A stretch of 64,000 nt of DNA from contig SWBL01000017.1 of the NCBI GenBank assembly GCA_024195585.1, forward strand, positions 186,001 to 250,000, read 5' to 3'. The translations under genes were made by a program, and so were the position numbers. Source of the stretch: Aureobasidium sp. EXF-3400. Lineage: Eukaryota; Ascomycota; Dothideomycetes; Dothideales; Saccotheciaceae. Below are positions 53,206 to 64,000 of the stretch, piece after piece (the first letter of the stretch is position 1; each line of letters begins with the position of its first letter). The notes beneath the pieces are model-generated. The model had not been told where the DNA came from. It was given only the letters and a program-made list of their open reading frames with translations, and made no database searches.

Positions 53206-56200
53206 CTACTCGTCTTGGCTGGGCGCCAGAATGGCCTGGCACTCCTCAATATCCCGAATAGTCTCGTTAAAGGTGTCAGATACTGCCGAGGCGGCGTGGT
53301 TGCGGTTCCAATCGCCCTTGGTTCTCCAGATCGCATCCATGATATTGGCCATAACCTGCTCCAGCTGTTCGACATTCAGTCCACTCGACTTGCGCACCAT
53401 TTGGTCGTCAAGACTTTGCAGGAGACCTTGATCCGCCTGGATGAGCTGCGGCTCATTAAGCAATGCTTGGACTGTGAATGAGTGGTGGTGAGGTTGGCTG
53501 CTTGGTGGTGGTGGACCCATAGTCCTCTGTGGCGATGACTGCGACGGCTGCGAACCGTACATGTCTGGTGGCTGTGTGTTAGGCAATTGGCTACCGCCCT
53601 CAAGATGGGGCAGGGCACTGAAGTCTGGAGCATCATCGTTGCGCACGCCGTTGGAAGAGGCGTTCGTAATGATCGAGTACGGAGCACTACTCCTGTGACT
53701 GTGGGTGCTTGTCTTTTGGCCTGAGCTGGTAGAAGACGCGCTGTTATAGTAGTCTTGGTGTGCTGAGCCAGGCGCCATCCGTGTCAATGCACTGGTCTGC
53801 GTATGTGTGTGGTATGGCTGTGTGCCTTGTGCTGATGGAGTTCCGTATGGTTGAATGAATCCAGCGCGTTCTTGAGGATTCACGAGGGAAACGTCCTGAC
53901 TATCAGGCATCTCAGGCTCATCGTGTGACCCAGAGGGGATGCTTGAGCCATTCGTATAACCATTGGACAAAGGGCTAGGTCCAAGAGGCTTTGCTGGCGT
54001 GAATGGATGCAACATTCGTGGACCAGGCACATGCTCCCCAAGATGAACGGGTCCAGTAGACTGCTCGGTAATGGTGTTGGAAACATTGGGTGGTACGTTC
54101 GGCCTGATGATAGGCACCTCGTGTCCTTCTTCCTTGGCCGTCTCGATTTGCGCTTCTTCACGAGCTAGCTCGCGATGGTAGACAGCCTCACACTCGGCGA
54201 CCAGTACAGGATTTATCGCCTCGAGATTCATCATGTCAACTTCGACGTTCGCCAGCATTTCGTTAGCCTTGAGTAAGCGTTCTTGATCGCCACTGTTCTT
54301 TGCGTCCTTGGCAAGTGCTCTGATGTCTGTGAGGAAGTCCTTGGGCCGCTTGTAGTATCCGTTCGACAGACGCTTCTCGATGGTGACAATTTCCAGATTG
54401 TAGTATTGCTTGCCAGTTGCGGTTTCAAGTAGAACCGTAGTGCCCTTTGCATCCTTGGATATCTCGAAGGGTCTAAGCTGTTGCGCTGCCTCACGATCCA
54501 GATCGGTTGTAACGACGCTGGGATCTTGCTCGTCATAGAGATAGCCAATGAGGTTTTCGTCTATGACACCAGTTCTGAACTTCTTGTACTTGAGCTTGAT
54601 CTGGTCCATGACTGGTTGGATTAGCAGTTTGAGATTGTTGAGTGTGAAACGGTCCTTTTTCTTTTGTGCCTTGAGCTCTGTCTTGCTTGGTGCCTTTGGT
54701 TGTTCCTCTAGGATAGGTGCCTCAGGCAGGACTGGCAAGATGCGCTTCTTGCGGTTTTCTGGCTGGGGAAACTCTGCAGGTGATTGACGAATGTAGTTCA
54801 TTGCCTTGCTGAAGAACTCTCTGCGTGCCATCTGTACGCGATTGTCAGTACTCTGTATGAACGCTCTGTCGAAAACAAAACTTACTTCTCCAGGTCTGTC
54901 CAAGACAAAGTAGTTCTTTCTTGAACGGCTGAAAAGCTCCCTCATCATTTCATGATTGGGGCTGGATTCATTCGACCTCAGTTCCATCACTCCGAGCACC
55001 AGTACCGGATCTGTGGGGGCCAAGGTCCTCAAGAGACCATTGAAAGTCTTGATGGCCTGTTGTCCCATTGTCTCATACCAGATGTCAATGCTGGGGAGAT
55101 AGATGACACTAGGCTTGTGGCGTTTGACTTCCTCGAACAGTTGAACGATGGCCGCTTCAGGTGACTGTAGAAATGTTAGCTTGATCAGACTACCTTGCAT
55201 ATCACAAACTTACCCTTGTTGAGTCCTTGAGCAACGTTGACATGTCGAACGATTGTACATGAAGTCCTTCGAACTTGGCCAACAATGCAGCACTGATGTA
55301 TTGCTGACCCATGCCTTCAAGACCACTGATGAGCAATCTTGGGCGGTTGATCCTGGAGCTTTCAAACTCTCGCTGTAGGTTCTCCTTTTCGAAACCGTTC
55401 TCGTCATCTCGATCGTCATACATGGCTTCTTCTAATGCAGTTGTCGGCTTCTTCTGGGGAATAATATCGTCGATTATGGCCGAAACTTTCGCAAGCGCAT
55501 CTCTGAGCAGAGGCTCAACGTTGGGTTTCAACGCTGAAGCACCCGAAGCTGCAGATCGCTCAGAGGAAGGTACGATCTTGTTGACAGAAATCATAAAGTC
55601 CTTGGCTTTGACCCTGATTTGCGAAGGGTCAATGAGCAGCTTCTTGTTGCTTGAATAGATCTGAGGGAAGGTTCCTTGCACGGCGTTCAAAGCAGCTTCT
55701 GTACACAGCGAACGAAGATCTGCACCGCCATATCCTTTGGTCAAAGCTGCAAGTTGATCCTTGAACTCTGGTTTCAATGGAGGCTCCCATCCTTTAGTGT
55801 GGATGTCGAGAATTGCGCGACGAGCTTTGACGTTAGGAAGAGGGAAATAGAACTCTCTGTCGAAACGACCTGGACGACGTAAAGCAGGGTCGACTGAGTC
55901 AGGTCGATTGGTGGCACCAATCACAATAACTTGACCTCGGCCGTCCATACCATCCATCAGAGCGAGAAGTGTGGCAACAATCGATGCATGAATCTGCTCT
56001 TGCTTGCTTGATCGAACAGGTGCTAGACCATCAATCTCGTCGAAGAAGATGATACTTGGCTGTGTCTTTCTTGCCTCTTCGAAGAGCAATCTCAACTGTC
56101 TTTCAGCTTCTCCAACCCACTTGCTCAGTGCATCAGCACCTTTGCGCATGTAGAACGTGACTTTCTTGCCATGTGTGCTGACACTAGAAGCAAGTGCTCT

Positions 56201-58234
56201 TGCGAGTAGTGTTTTACCAGTTCCAGGAGGTCCGTGGAACAAGACACCACGAGGTGGGGTAACCTTGAACGTTTGGAAGATCTCTGGGTACATGAGTGGA
56301 AGCTGGACCATTTCCTTGAGTCTGTCGATATGGTCTTCAAGACCTCCAACACCGTCAAAGTTGACATTCGGGTCGACGCCCAAGGGATCAGCATCAGCCA
56401 AGGCCTTCTTGTCCTTGACCTTTCCGAAGTTGGACAAACCACCAGCATTTGCAGCACCGGCATCTGCGTTGTGACTCTGTGGAAAAAGACCAGGCGCAGA
56501 ACCGGCGGTTGGTGTCATGCCCACAGCACCTCCAACACCGCGAGGCATTTTCTGAGCCATGTCGTCGTCGCTACTATCAGAGTCGGCTCCTCCAGCAGCT
56601 TCTGCGCCTTCACCACCAAAGATAGGCGCGGGACCACCAGCGCCACCGAAAGGACCCAAAGTCGAGAACAGAGATCTCCAAGGTCCCGCTGCACGACGAT
56701 TTCGCTGAGATGTTGTCGGTGCGACTGCTTCCTCCTCATCTGCCTGATGAATTTCAGGTCGGAAGATGCGGTAATCGGGTCTGTTGCTCCTGTTGCGCAG
56801 AGTTGTGCCTTCGAACACGATGTCATCGCGCCTGCTGCGACGAGGGCGTTTGTTGCGACGCCTATCTTCATGTAGCTCATCAGCTTCGTCGGCAATCTCA
56901 TCTGGGTCGAGCTGATGTTCTTCTGACGAATCACGCGAACGTTTGGTAGCTGTACGTCGAGAGCGCCTGGGACGGCCACCACCACTACTCGAGTCATCAC
57001 TCTTCTGGTTCTTCTTTGGCGAGATCTGCAGTTCGTCGGCGCTGGAAGCCTCTTCACCTGGAGGTTCAAAGTCGCTACTAGCTTCACCATTCGATTTACG
57101 CGTTCGTGGCCGAAGTCGACGTCCTTCGCGACCTCGCTGTGGCGGACTTTCGGTCTTCTGCTGTGACTGGACAAGAAGGTCAGACGCAACCAAACCTTCT
57201 GGCAGTGTCACTTGGCTTACCCTCAGTTTGCGCTTGTTCTTATTAATCGGTCCCTCATCCTCATCCTCATCGTCATCCTCCCCTTCGGCATCAGCTTCCT
57301 CTTCAGCTGGCTCTGGTTCATCCATGCGTACATCTGAGACAAAGGGAGACGCGGCTCCAGCTGGATCGTCTTCTTCTTCATCCTCCTCCTCCTTGGGTGC
57401 AGGCTCGGCATACGCGCGCAATTCTCTGTCGAAAGATTCGGGAACTTCGCCATAATCTTGAGAGGCGGGAATTTCTTCTTGAGAAACCTCCATGATTGCA
57501 CTGACAGTAGTAGGTGGTGGCTTTTTGTGACCTTTGCTTCTTGTATTTCTAGCAGACTGCAATTGAGGATCGGGCGTGAAGGATGTTTGACGGGCACCTT
57601 GGGCGTGGGCATGCTTGCCGGAGTCACCAAGCGCTACCAAAGGCTCTTGCAGTTGCGAGGCGCGACTGCTGCGTCTGGTCGACATGCCAAAGCCTTCAGC
57701 GGCAGGCGTTGTACCACGTACCGATATTCTGGCGCTGTTCGCCCTTGTTGTTCTACGAGGATTGCTCATCTTTCCTGTGTCCCTGAAGACTTCCAACTTT
57801 TCTGGCGCGACCTTGAGCTTGAGGATAAACGAACGTGTGGCGGGCCTTGGCTGCGGCAGTTGCGCGATGGCGTCGTCGCTTCCTTCAGCGTCTTCGTCGG
57901 ATTCGGCGTATTGAACTGGGGCGCGAGCGGCCTTGCGTTGCCTGCGCTTGCCAGGACCTGGCGAATCGTCCTCGTCCTCGGAACCGGAGCTTTCCTCAAT
58001 GCTATCTTCGTCGAAAGAACCCTCGTTATCGTCGCTATCGTCGACGACTCCGTCACTACCGTAGTCGTCTCTTCGTTGGCGTTTGCGCGAGTTGTGTGAT
58101 TTGGACTTCTTAGGACGTGCGCTTCTCACTTTCTTGGGAGACGAATTGACATGGGCGTCGTCGTAGTCTCCGTCGTCAGAATCACTCTTGGTGAAGTCTT
58201 CGGGACGTCTGAACGAGCGCGGACGCTTGGTCAT
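53206..58234 (-). CDS. YTA7: Yta7/ATAD2-type AAA ATPase with bromodomain
   Basis: Three exons, 58234-55214, 55164-54886 and 54831-53206, give 1641 residues. Intron 2 (54832-54885) is 54 bp without stops. The N-terminal 600 residues are long, disordered and alternately acidic and basic. The first AAA module has FHGPPGTGKTLLARALA (about 664-680), IIFFDEIDGLAP (about 728) and the arginine-finger region ALRRPGRFDREF. The second module is degenerate: its P-loop position reads ISGLEGMGQQYISAALL without GKT (about 970). A bromodomain-like region follows in exon 3 (LKLLIQPVMDQIKLKYKKFR), then a Pro/Ser/Thr-rich part and a conserved helical tail. Yta7 is a chromatin-bound hexamer that evicts or lowers H3-H4 nucleosome density and acts at heterochromatin boundaries. 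Nuclear. Confidence 0.94.
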
Positions 58235-59781
58235 GTTGTGTCAACCGGTAGTATGCGCGATGCAGGGTCCAGGCTGCCAGTGTCGTATGGGCAGACTCAG
58301 TGTGTCGCGCACCGCTCAGAGGGAGACCGTATGCATATATCGATACTGAAATATCGCTATGGTTGTCGACTATTACGCGTTCGGCTGTGTTGTACTGCGC
58401 GTGCGCAAATGCTGGCGTTGAGGCGGGTTGTCGAAAGCTCAACTTCGCGATTAGTGTATCAAACAAACACGTCCTCTTTTGCACGACATAGAGCACGCTG
58501 ATGATGCTCTTTGATAACTTCAAGTCATTAAATGATGGAAAATGATGAAAAGGAGAGAAGTGAATTTGGGGTGAGCAGCAATTCCGATACTCAATTTCTT
58601 GGCAAACCCGAACATCCAAACGCTGAAGTTTAGATGTCGATTCGCGCTTTATCTCGAGCCACAACCGGATGGATATTCTACAGCAAAACTCATGCTACAT
58701 GAATAAAATCATGGTTGCTACTGACTGTGGGAACTGTAGAGAACCTCTTCTGCCCATTCCGCACCTCCCTAGACCTTCCCTGGCCTCATAATCGAGCAGA
58801 CGACATCGTAGAGCATCCAGGAACCATGTCCCCTGCTGTCCGTATTCATAGTTCCCGTCGATCAACCCCACAGATGCCATGTGTCGGGGAGTAGGTTAAT
58901 CAGACCTCAAGTCCTCATGCAATCACGTGACTTTCGAGACTTGTCAACTCGTTGCATGAGAAGTCGAGTCGCATTGTTGCAAGCTAGAACGGTGAGTATG
59001 CATGCTCCGGTAGTATTGAAGTTATTTGGTCACTGTGATGTGGATTTGAGAGGTGAGTTTGGTCTCAAGTTGACCCTTCTCTTCATCTCTACTGACACGC
59101 CCCACACGGACTCTCCACGAAATCTCCTCTCACTGTGATTTTTGATCCAATATCATTTGCGAGCGTGAAATTGTTGATGCAAAAAGAAACTTGACTCCAT
59201 TCAAATTGTCATCAATTCATCTGCTGATTCAAACGTGTGTGGTGAGCAGTGAGCATAAACCAGCAACTCAGAACAAACCGAGCCCGGAACTTATTAACAT
59301 TCAGTGAGACTGTCATGTTTGCTAATAGTGAACGAATCGACCAAGAATGAGAGAGGTGATGATGAACTTGATGTTCGAAGTTTGTTCAGAGCGTGAGAGT
59401 TTCAAAATCTGCAGGACACAAACCCGGCTTGAGTCGGCAAGCTTTGGGCGGGCACGGAATAACGTCTAGACTCTCCATCTGCATCGTCCTTTCTAGTCAT
59501 CTTCCTCATGATCATGGTGTTTATAAAGAAGTAGCAAACATCGTGATTGTCATCGCAAATTTGAGCGTTCATTGAAAATATCGTACATTTGCTGTATAGA
59601 ACAACTGCCACTAGATTCAACCATGATCCAGCCTATACGCCTCGAACGCTATGCAAATTGCACGCTTTTTTCCACCCATCTCGTCCAAAAGGAAATTTTA
59701 CTGCGGACAAGAACCAAGAACATGGTCTATGATGACAAGAGATCTAATCTATCGACCATCTCGGCCTCGTATGAGGAATAT
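58235..59781. other. Intergenic, Yta7 promoter / Agc1 3' region
   Basis: About 1.55 kb. No supported gene. An open frame on the plus strand at 59572-60255 mostly lies antisense to the carrier's last exon and is treated as a shadow. Confidence 0.4.
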
Positions 59782-61993
59782 TTAGCGGAAGCCAGGGATA
59801 CCAGTGAACTTCTGGCCCTCAGGCAACTTGGGAGTACCGAAACCATTATCGAGGTCCAAGATGATCTTGAGAGCGTTTCTGCTCCTCAAGTAAGGAAGTG
59901 GTGCCTTTGCCTCTTGCAATCCAGTTGCAGGCTCGAGGCTACCACGAGGTCCGAGGTCGTGCTCCTCACCAGGAAGAGGAAGAAGGTTTTGCAGAAGCTC
60001 GTAACCAGCGAGAGTGAAACCGAACTGAGGAGAAGAACGAAGGATACGGGCAGGTCCACCCTTGAAGAAGGCACGGAAGCCTTCTTCTTGCCAAATGGTC
60101 TTGGCGCAGTGGCGCAGCGATGTGTACTGGGTTTCTCCCTTACGGGCTTCTACTTGCAGACGAGTCTTGATAACGTCGCAAGGAGTGGTCAGGTAAGCTG
60201 CAGGCATACCGGCAATGGCACCTGCGGAGAGCAGTTGCAAGATACCTGGGTTTAAATGTTAGAATAGGTATAATACCGCGATGTGCATATCAACTTACCG
60301 AGCTTCTTGTTCTGGCTCTCACCAAAGTAATCCTTCTTGAGATGGTTGTATGTAGGGAAGTAAATGGCAGAGAAGGGGACATCACGCAACAAACATGCAC
60401 TGGCACCCTTGTAGAGACCAACCAAACCAAGGTTACGCACAATCCACATGGCACTTCTCTTCTCGACAGCCTTTTGTGACTTGGCAACTTCACCCTGGAT
60501 TTGCAGACGAATCTTGACAATCTCGAGAGGGTTGGTGAAGATGACCTGACAAGCACCAGCAGTACCACCAGCAACGATCTCCCAAGGAAGCTTGATCTCG
60601 CCAGTCGTAGGGTCTGAAGCCTTGCCTCTGACCAAGTCGTTGACAGTCAACTTGATGGCCTTCTCGGGAGCCACACCAACCAGCTGGGGCAAGACACCAG
60701 AGTACAAGCCTCTCACACCCTCGTTGCGGATGACCTTTGAGAAACAGTCGATCGAGTTCTTGTAGAGGAGCTGACCAACACGGGCCTTGCGCTGGTTCTG
60801 CATACGGGTCTTGACCAAATCAATGGGGTAGACCATGAAAGCACCGAAGGCACCAGCAACAGAGCCAAGTGCGAAGTGATGTGCGGATACGAGAACACCG
60901 TGGAGGAATGAACTTGACTTGGAGACAGCGGCAGCAGCAATGTCGGCAGCAGCACCAGTAGCGGCGCCGTAGACTGTGTGGTGAGAGGCCCAGGAAGCAT
61001 CGAGAACGCGTGCGAAGTCGGAGACTCCAAGACGGCCAGAAGGTTGGTCCAGACTGGCGAAATGGAAGAGGATGTCGGCTTCCATGGGGGTGAACAAGGA
61101 GAAGCGAGTGATGCGAGCGGCCTCGTTCAGGAAGTCGGTACGGGTGATCTTGCCGTCGTCGGTCTTTCCAACAGCGTTGCGGATGACCAGCTCGACAAGG
61201 TCCATGTCGCGGATAATGTTCTGGAAAGCGCGAACATTGGCGTACGAGATGTGGCTACCAGGTGAGATGTTGCAGAGGGTCTGGAGGTTGGAGAGAAGGT
61301 GGTCGGACAGCTTGTGCGAGGCGGTCTCGCGAATGATGCGCTCGAATTCCTCAGGGTCAATGTAGCCGTCGCCATCCTTGTCGAAGTAGTGGAAGGCTTG
61401 TCTAATTCTTTCTCCTTGCAGACCACGCAGCATCTGAGCGAACTGCGGGTAGGTCATGCTATGCCTATTCTTGCGGTCGCCAACATACAGAGAGGCCCAT
61501 GTTGAGTTCCAGTCGAAGGGAACGTTGTCGGGAGAGCGGTTACGAGCATAGGCTTCCTTGAACGAGTTGAAGTCAACGACACCAGTGTTGGGGTCGCAGA
61601 AGAGACGGAAAGCAATCTCGTACTCGGCATCGGGCTTTGCTAGGAGGTTGTTGAAAGTAGCCCAGTCGGAGAGGGTTACGCGACCAGTCTTGCGGCGGTC
61701 GGCGATCGAGAAGAGGACGGCATACTGTGTACGCTTGATCTTGTGCTGTTCAAGGTCAGCATTGGCGAGACGACAGAGGCTAGAAGCAGAAAGATGCGCA
61801 CGTAGTCTTCAGACTCGGGAGCAATGGCATTGACAAAGTCCTCCTCGGTCATGTAGTGGTCTCCGGACTCGGGATCGGTTTTGGCATGCTGCATGAACTC
61901 AGCACGCGTCTGGGACGAGAGCTGAGCTTCATCCTCGACACCGAGCAGGGTCTCCTTGACCGACTCCTTGATGGTCGCGGCGGTGGAAGCCAT
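59782..61993 (-). CDS. AGC1: Mitochondrial aspartate/glutamate carrier Agc1 (calcium-binding, aralar type)
   Basis: Three exons, 61993-61802, 61745-60299 and 60245-59782, give 700 residues (introns GTGCGC...GAACAG and GTAAGT...ACCCAG). The N-terminal half has EF-hand units; one is canonical ([13 protein letters not shown]) and others are diverged, as in aralar/citrin. The C-terminal half has three mitochondrial-carrier repeats with signatures [17 protein letters not shown] and TPCDVIKTR. The protein exchanges matrix aspartate for cytosolic glutamate and a proton across the inner membrane, feeding the malate-aspartate shuttle. The length agrees with animal aralar (about 680), and the EF-hand part suggests regulation by cytosolic calcium, unlike the yeast protein, where it is reported to be non-functional. 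Confidence 0.94.
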
Positions 61994-62802
61994 GGCTGTG
62001 AGATGTGATGTAACAACACACTTGGATATTCAGACGAACGATGACAGCTGGAGCGCGGACAGCGAATTCGGCGTCACTCCAAGAAGGATTTCCGGGGGGA
62101 CGCACGGTCAAGTCAGCGATCCTGGTATACGATGACGGTATCGGGTAGAAAAATGAGGCGGATAGATTGAGAGCCTAAACGCAATCAAGCGAGAGACAGG
62201 ACAGTTATGTATGTAGTGACAAGATCTAAATGACGAACGAACAGGGTGAGGACTTGTTGAAGCTCGAGTTTTTTCCCCAAACCCAAACCAAGAATCAGTC
62301 GGGCCGGGGTACGGCGACTCATGGGATGTAACTTCAGCCGAATATGAGGTGCGGCATATGCGGGCCTACGTTATGCTTTTCCGGGGGTGCCGACCATGGC
62401 GATTGCCCGCGCTGGGAGGTTGTAGAGTGAGAGGGGCTCCATAGCCATAAGCAAGCTCACACAATAGCCGTGATGTGAGCTACGAAGATGCACGATGCAT
62501 ACAGCAAACAGAGCACTTAATACTGGAGAACATCATGATTTCGACTGTCTTCGAAGACTTTCGTGCTCTGTGGGTACTTCGCACCTCGATAGCTCATAGG
62601 TCGTTCGCTATTGCTAAGAGATGTTGTGACAATTGAATGAGAACGAGCTCTACAGTATTCTCGAAGAGTCCTACTATCTGGCAGGAGCCAAGGCGGTGAA
62701 CTGCCCGGGCTCGACCAACGCCAACGCCGGCAGAATCAATGCATCCGTCATTCACAAGCAGCCACAGCCAAACACACTGAACAGCCATCTCACCACACAA
62801 CC
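61994..62802. promoter_or_regulatory. Divergent promoter of Agc1 and CSN1 genes
   Basis: 809 bp between head-to-head ATGs. An ATG at 62636 opens a 61-codon frame that overlaps the CSN1 start out of frame; if within the CSN1 leader it would be an upstream ORF. No other gene seen. Confidence 0.4.
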
Positions 62803-64000
62803 ATGGCGCAAGCAGTAGACCAAAGTCCCTACTTCAGCGAACGAAGAGCAAATGGCGGCCTCATCGTCTCCGACGCCCCAAAGTTCGACCTGGAGAGCTA
62901 CGCCGCCAACTATGATCGTATGTCCTGATGTCGCTACATCACCGCTCTTGCCTCAGCTCACACAAGACATCAGAATACGCACGCATAAACCGCTTGAGCA
63001 ACATTGCCCATCTTTGTCCCCCGCTAGCTCTAGACGCCCTCCACCTGGCCATTCCCGCCTCCAAGAACGCAAAGGACACCCAACAGTACCTCGACCTCAC
63101 AAAACTGCTTCATCAGATCAGCCCGGACGATGCCCTAGCTGAAGTCGACACCGCATGGGTCGAAAAAACCAACAAGCTGAACGAGCACGAGACGGAACGC
63201 CTGGACAATGAGCTGCGCGGCTACAAGAACAATCTCATCAAGGAGAGCATCAGAATGGGCCAGGAAGATCTGGGCACTCACTTCCTCAACATGAACAGGC
63301 TGGAGCTGGCAACAAAGGCTTACCACAAGATGCGCGAATTCTGCACCACTCCCAAGCATATCGCTGAGATGACGCTGAAGCTGGCATACATCAACATCGT
63401 CACTCCCAACTGGATCTCGGCCGTCTCGACCGCTCAAAAGGCTCGCTCACTAACGCTTCGTCCTGAGGATAAGCCTCGTTTCGACTCCGTCTCCCAAGCA
63501 TGCACCGGCTTGGGCTACCTGGGATCTGGCAACTACGGACCCGCTGCCTACGCCTTCCTCGCAGTCGACCCCTCATACGCCACCGTTGGCCCCGTCGCAA
63601 ACATCGACTTCTCCCATGCCGTTATGACCGCCAACGACATAGCAGTATACGGAGGTCTCTGTGCACTAGCCTCCATGGATCGCCAACAGCTTCAAGACTC
63701 CGTCCTCGAAAATGCAAACTTCCGCAATTTCCTCGAACTCGAACCGCACATCCGCCGCGCAATCTCTTTCTTCTGCGGCGCAAAGTACAGCCAGTGTCTC
63801 GCCATTCTCGAAGCATACCGTACAGACTACCTCCTCGACATCTTCCTCGGCCCTCACGTCAACATGCTGTACCACCTCATCCGCAGCAAGAGCATCGTTC
63901 AATACTTTGTACCCTTCTCGCAAGTCACCTTGTCAGCTTTGACCGAAGCATTCCCTAAGCAAGGAGGTACATCTCAAATGATGGAGGCAGAGCTAGTCGA
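62803..64000 (+). CDS. csnA: COP9 signalosome subunit 1 (CSN1), 5' part, cut by window edge
   Basis: Exon 1 is 62803-62917; exon 2 runs from 62974 and is open to the right edge, giving about 380 residues so far. The intron (GTATGT...CATCAG) splits PKFDLESYAANYD and QYARINRLSNIAH. Further recognisable stretches are LDALHLAIPASK, IKESIRMGQEDLG, NRLELATKAYHKMREFC and NIDFSHAVMTANDIAVYGGL. These are the TPR-like helical repeats of CSN1/Gps1, followed by HVNMLYHLIRSKSIVQYF at the start of the PCI domain. The signalosome removes Nedd8 from cullins; in moulds it controls development and light response. The remaining PCI domain and C-terminus lie beyond 64000. Confidence 0.93.

Noticed and set aside
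59572..60255. 227-codon plus-strand frame with Ser/Arg/Glu-rich end
   Set aside because: Most of it is the complement of the last Agc1 exon, which carries mitochondrial-carrier signatures in the other direction.

Overview
The window is nuclear DNA from a filamentous ascomycete (Pezizomycotina). The evidence is short introns of roughly 48-68 bp with GT...AG ends and CTAAC/CTGAC-type branch sites, about two dozen densely packed genes on both strands, and a typical mould gene set (AA9 polysaccharide monooxygenase, Pho85-type CDK, Set2, Yta7, fungal rhodopsin-like membrane protein, delta-12 desaturase, DCAF6/Iqw1, CSN1). The style of the proteins suggests a Dothideomycete, perhaps Aureobasidium-like, but this is a guess. 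No rRNA, tRNA, CRISPR array, complete transposon or virus was recognised.

Left part (1-13 kb): the 3' end of an ARMC8/Vid28-like armadillo gene; a LamB/YcsF (PxpA-type) gene; a divergently transcribed multidomain biotin-dependent carboxylase of the urea-carboxylase family without an allophanate hydrolase domain; a tandem GFA-domain protein; a 14-TM-type MFS transporter; a WW/glycine-zipper protein; and a secreted AA9 LPMO. The LamB/YcsF plus carboxylase pair is the most interesting locus. Between them the two proteins hold homologues of all three parts of bacterial 5-oxoprolinase (PxpA, PxpB/KipI, PxpC/KipA), fused to biotin carboxylase and biotin carrier domains.

Middle part (14-43 kb): splicing factor Cwc22; a tiny DPM2 gene whose first exon is only the ATG; a DCAF6/Iqw1 WD40 protein; a Pho85/PhoA kinase with two in-frame starts; an amino-acid/choline-type APC permease; a secreted arylsulfotransferase-like protein with a GPI-type tail; the respiratory supercomplex factor Rcf2; an AT-hook protein; Set2; an ankyrin-AAA+ (CLPB/Skd3-like) protein; a small bipartite HTH protein that looks like the DNA-binding part of a Tc1/mariner transposase; and a fungal rhodopsin-like membrane protein.

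Right part (43-64 kb): YME2 and an EMI1/DUF3128 twin-CX9C gene sharing a 241-bp divergent promoter, both probably mitochondrial; delta-12 fatty acid desaturase; a single-domain MetE-like protein; the bromodomain AAA ATPase Yta7; the mitochondrial aspartate/glutamate carrier Agc1; and the 5' part of COP9 signalosome subunit 1, cut by the right edge.

The genes are mostly housekeeping and do not form a secondary-metabolite cluster. Functional pairing is suggested only for LamB/YcsF with the carboxylase and for YME2 with EMI1. Exon boundaries were deduced by hand from splice signals, reading frame and family conservation, so they are predictions.
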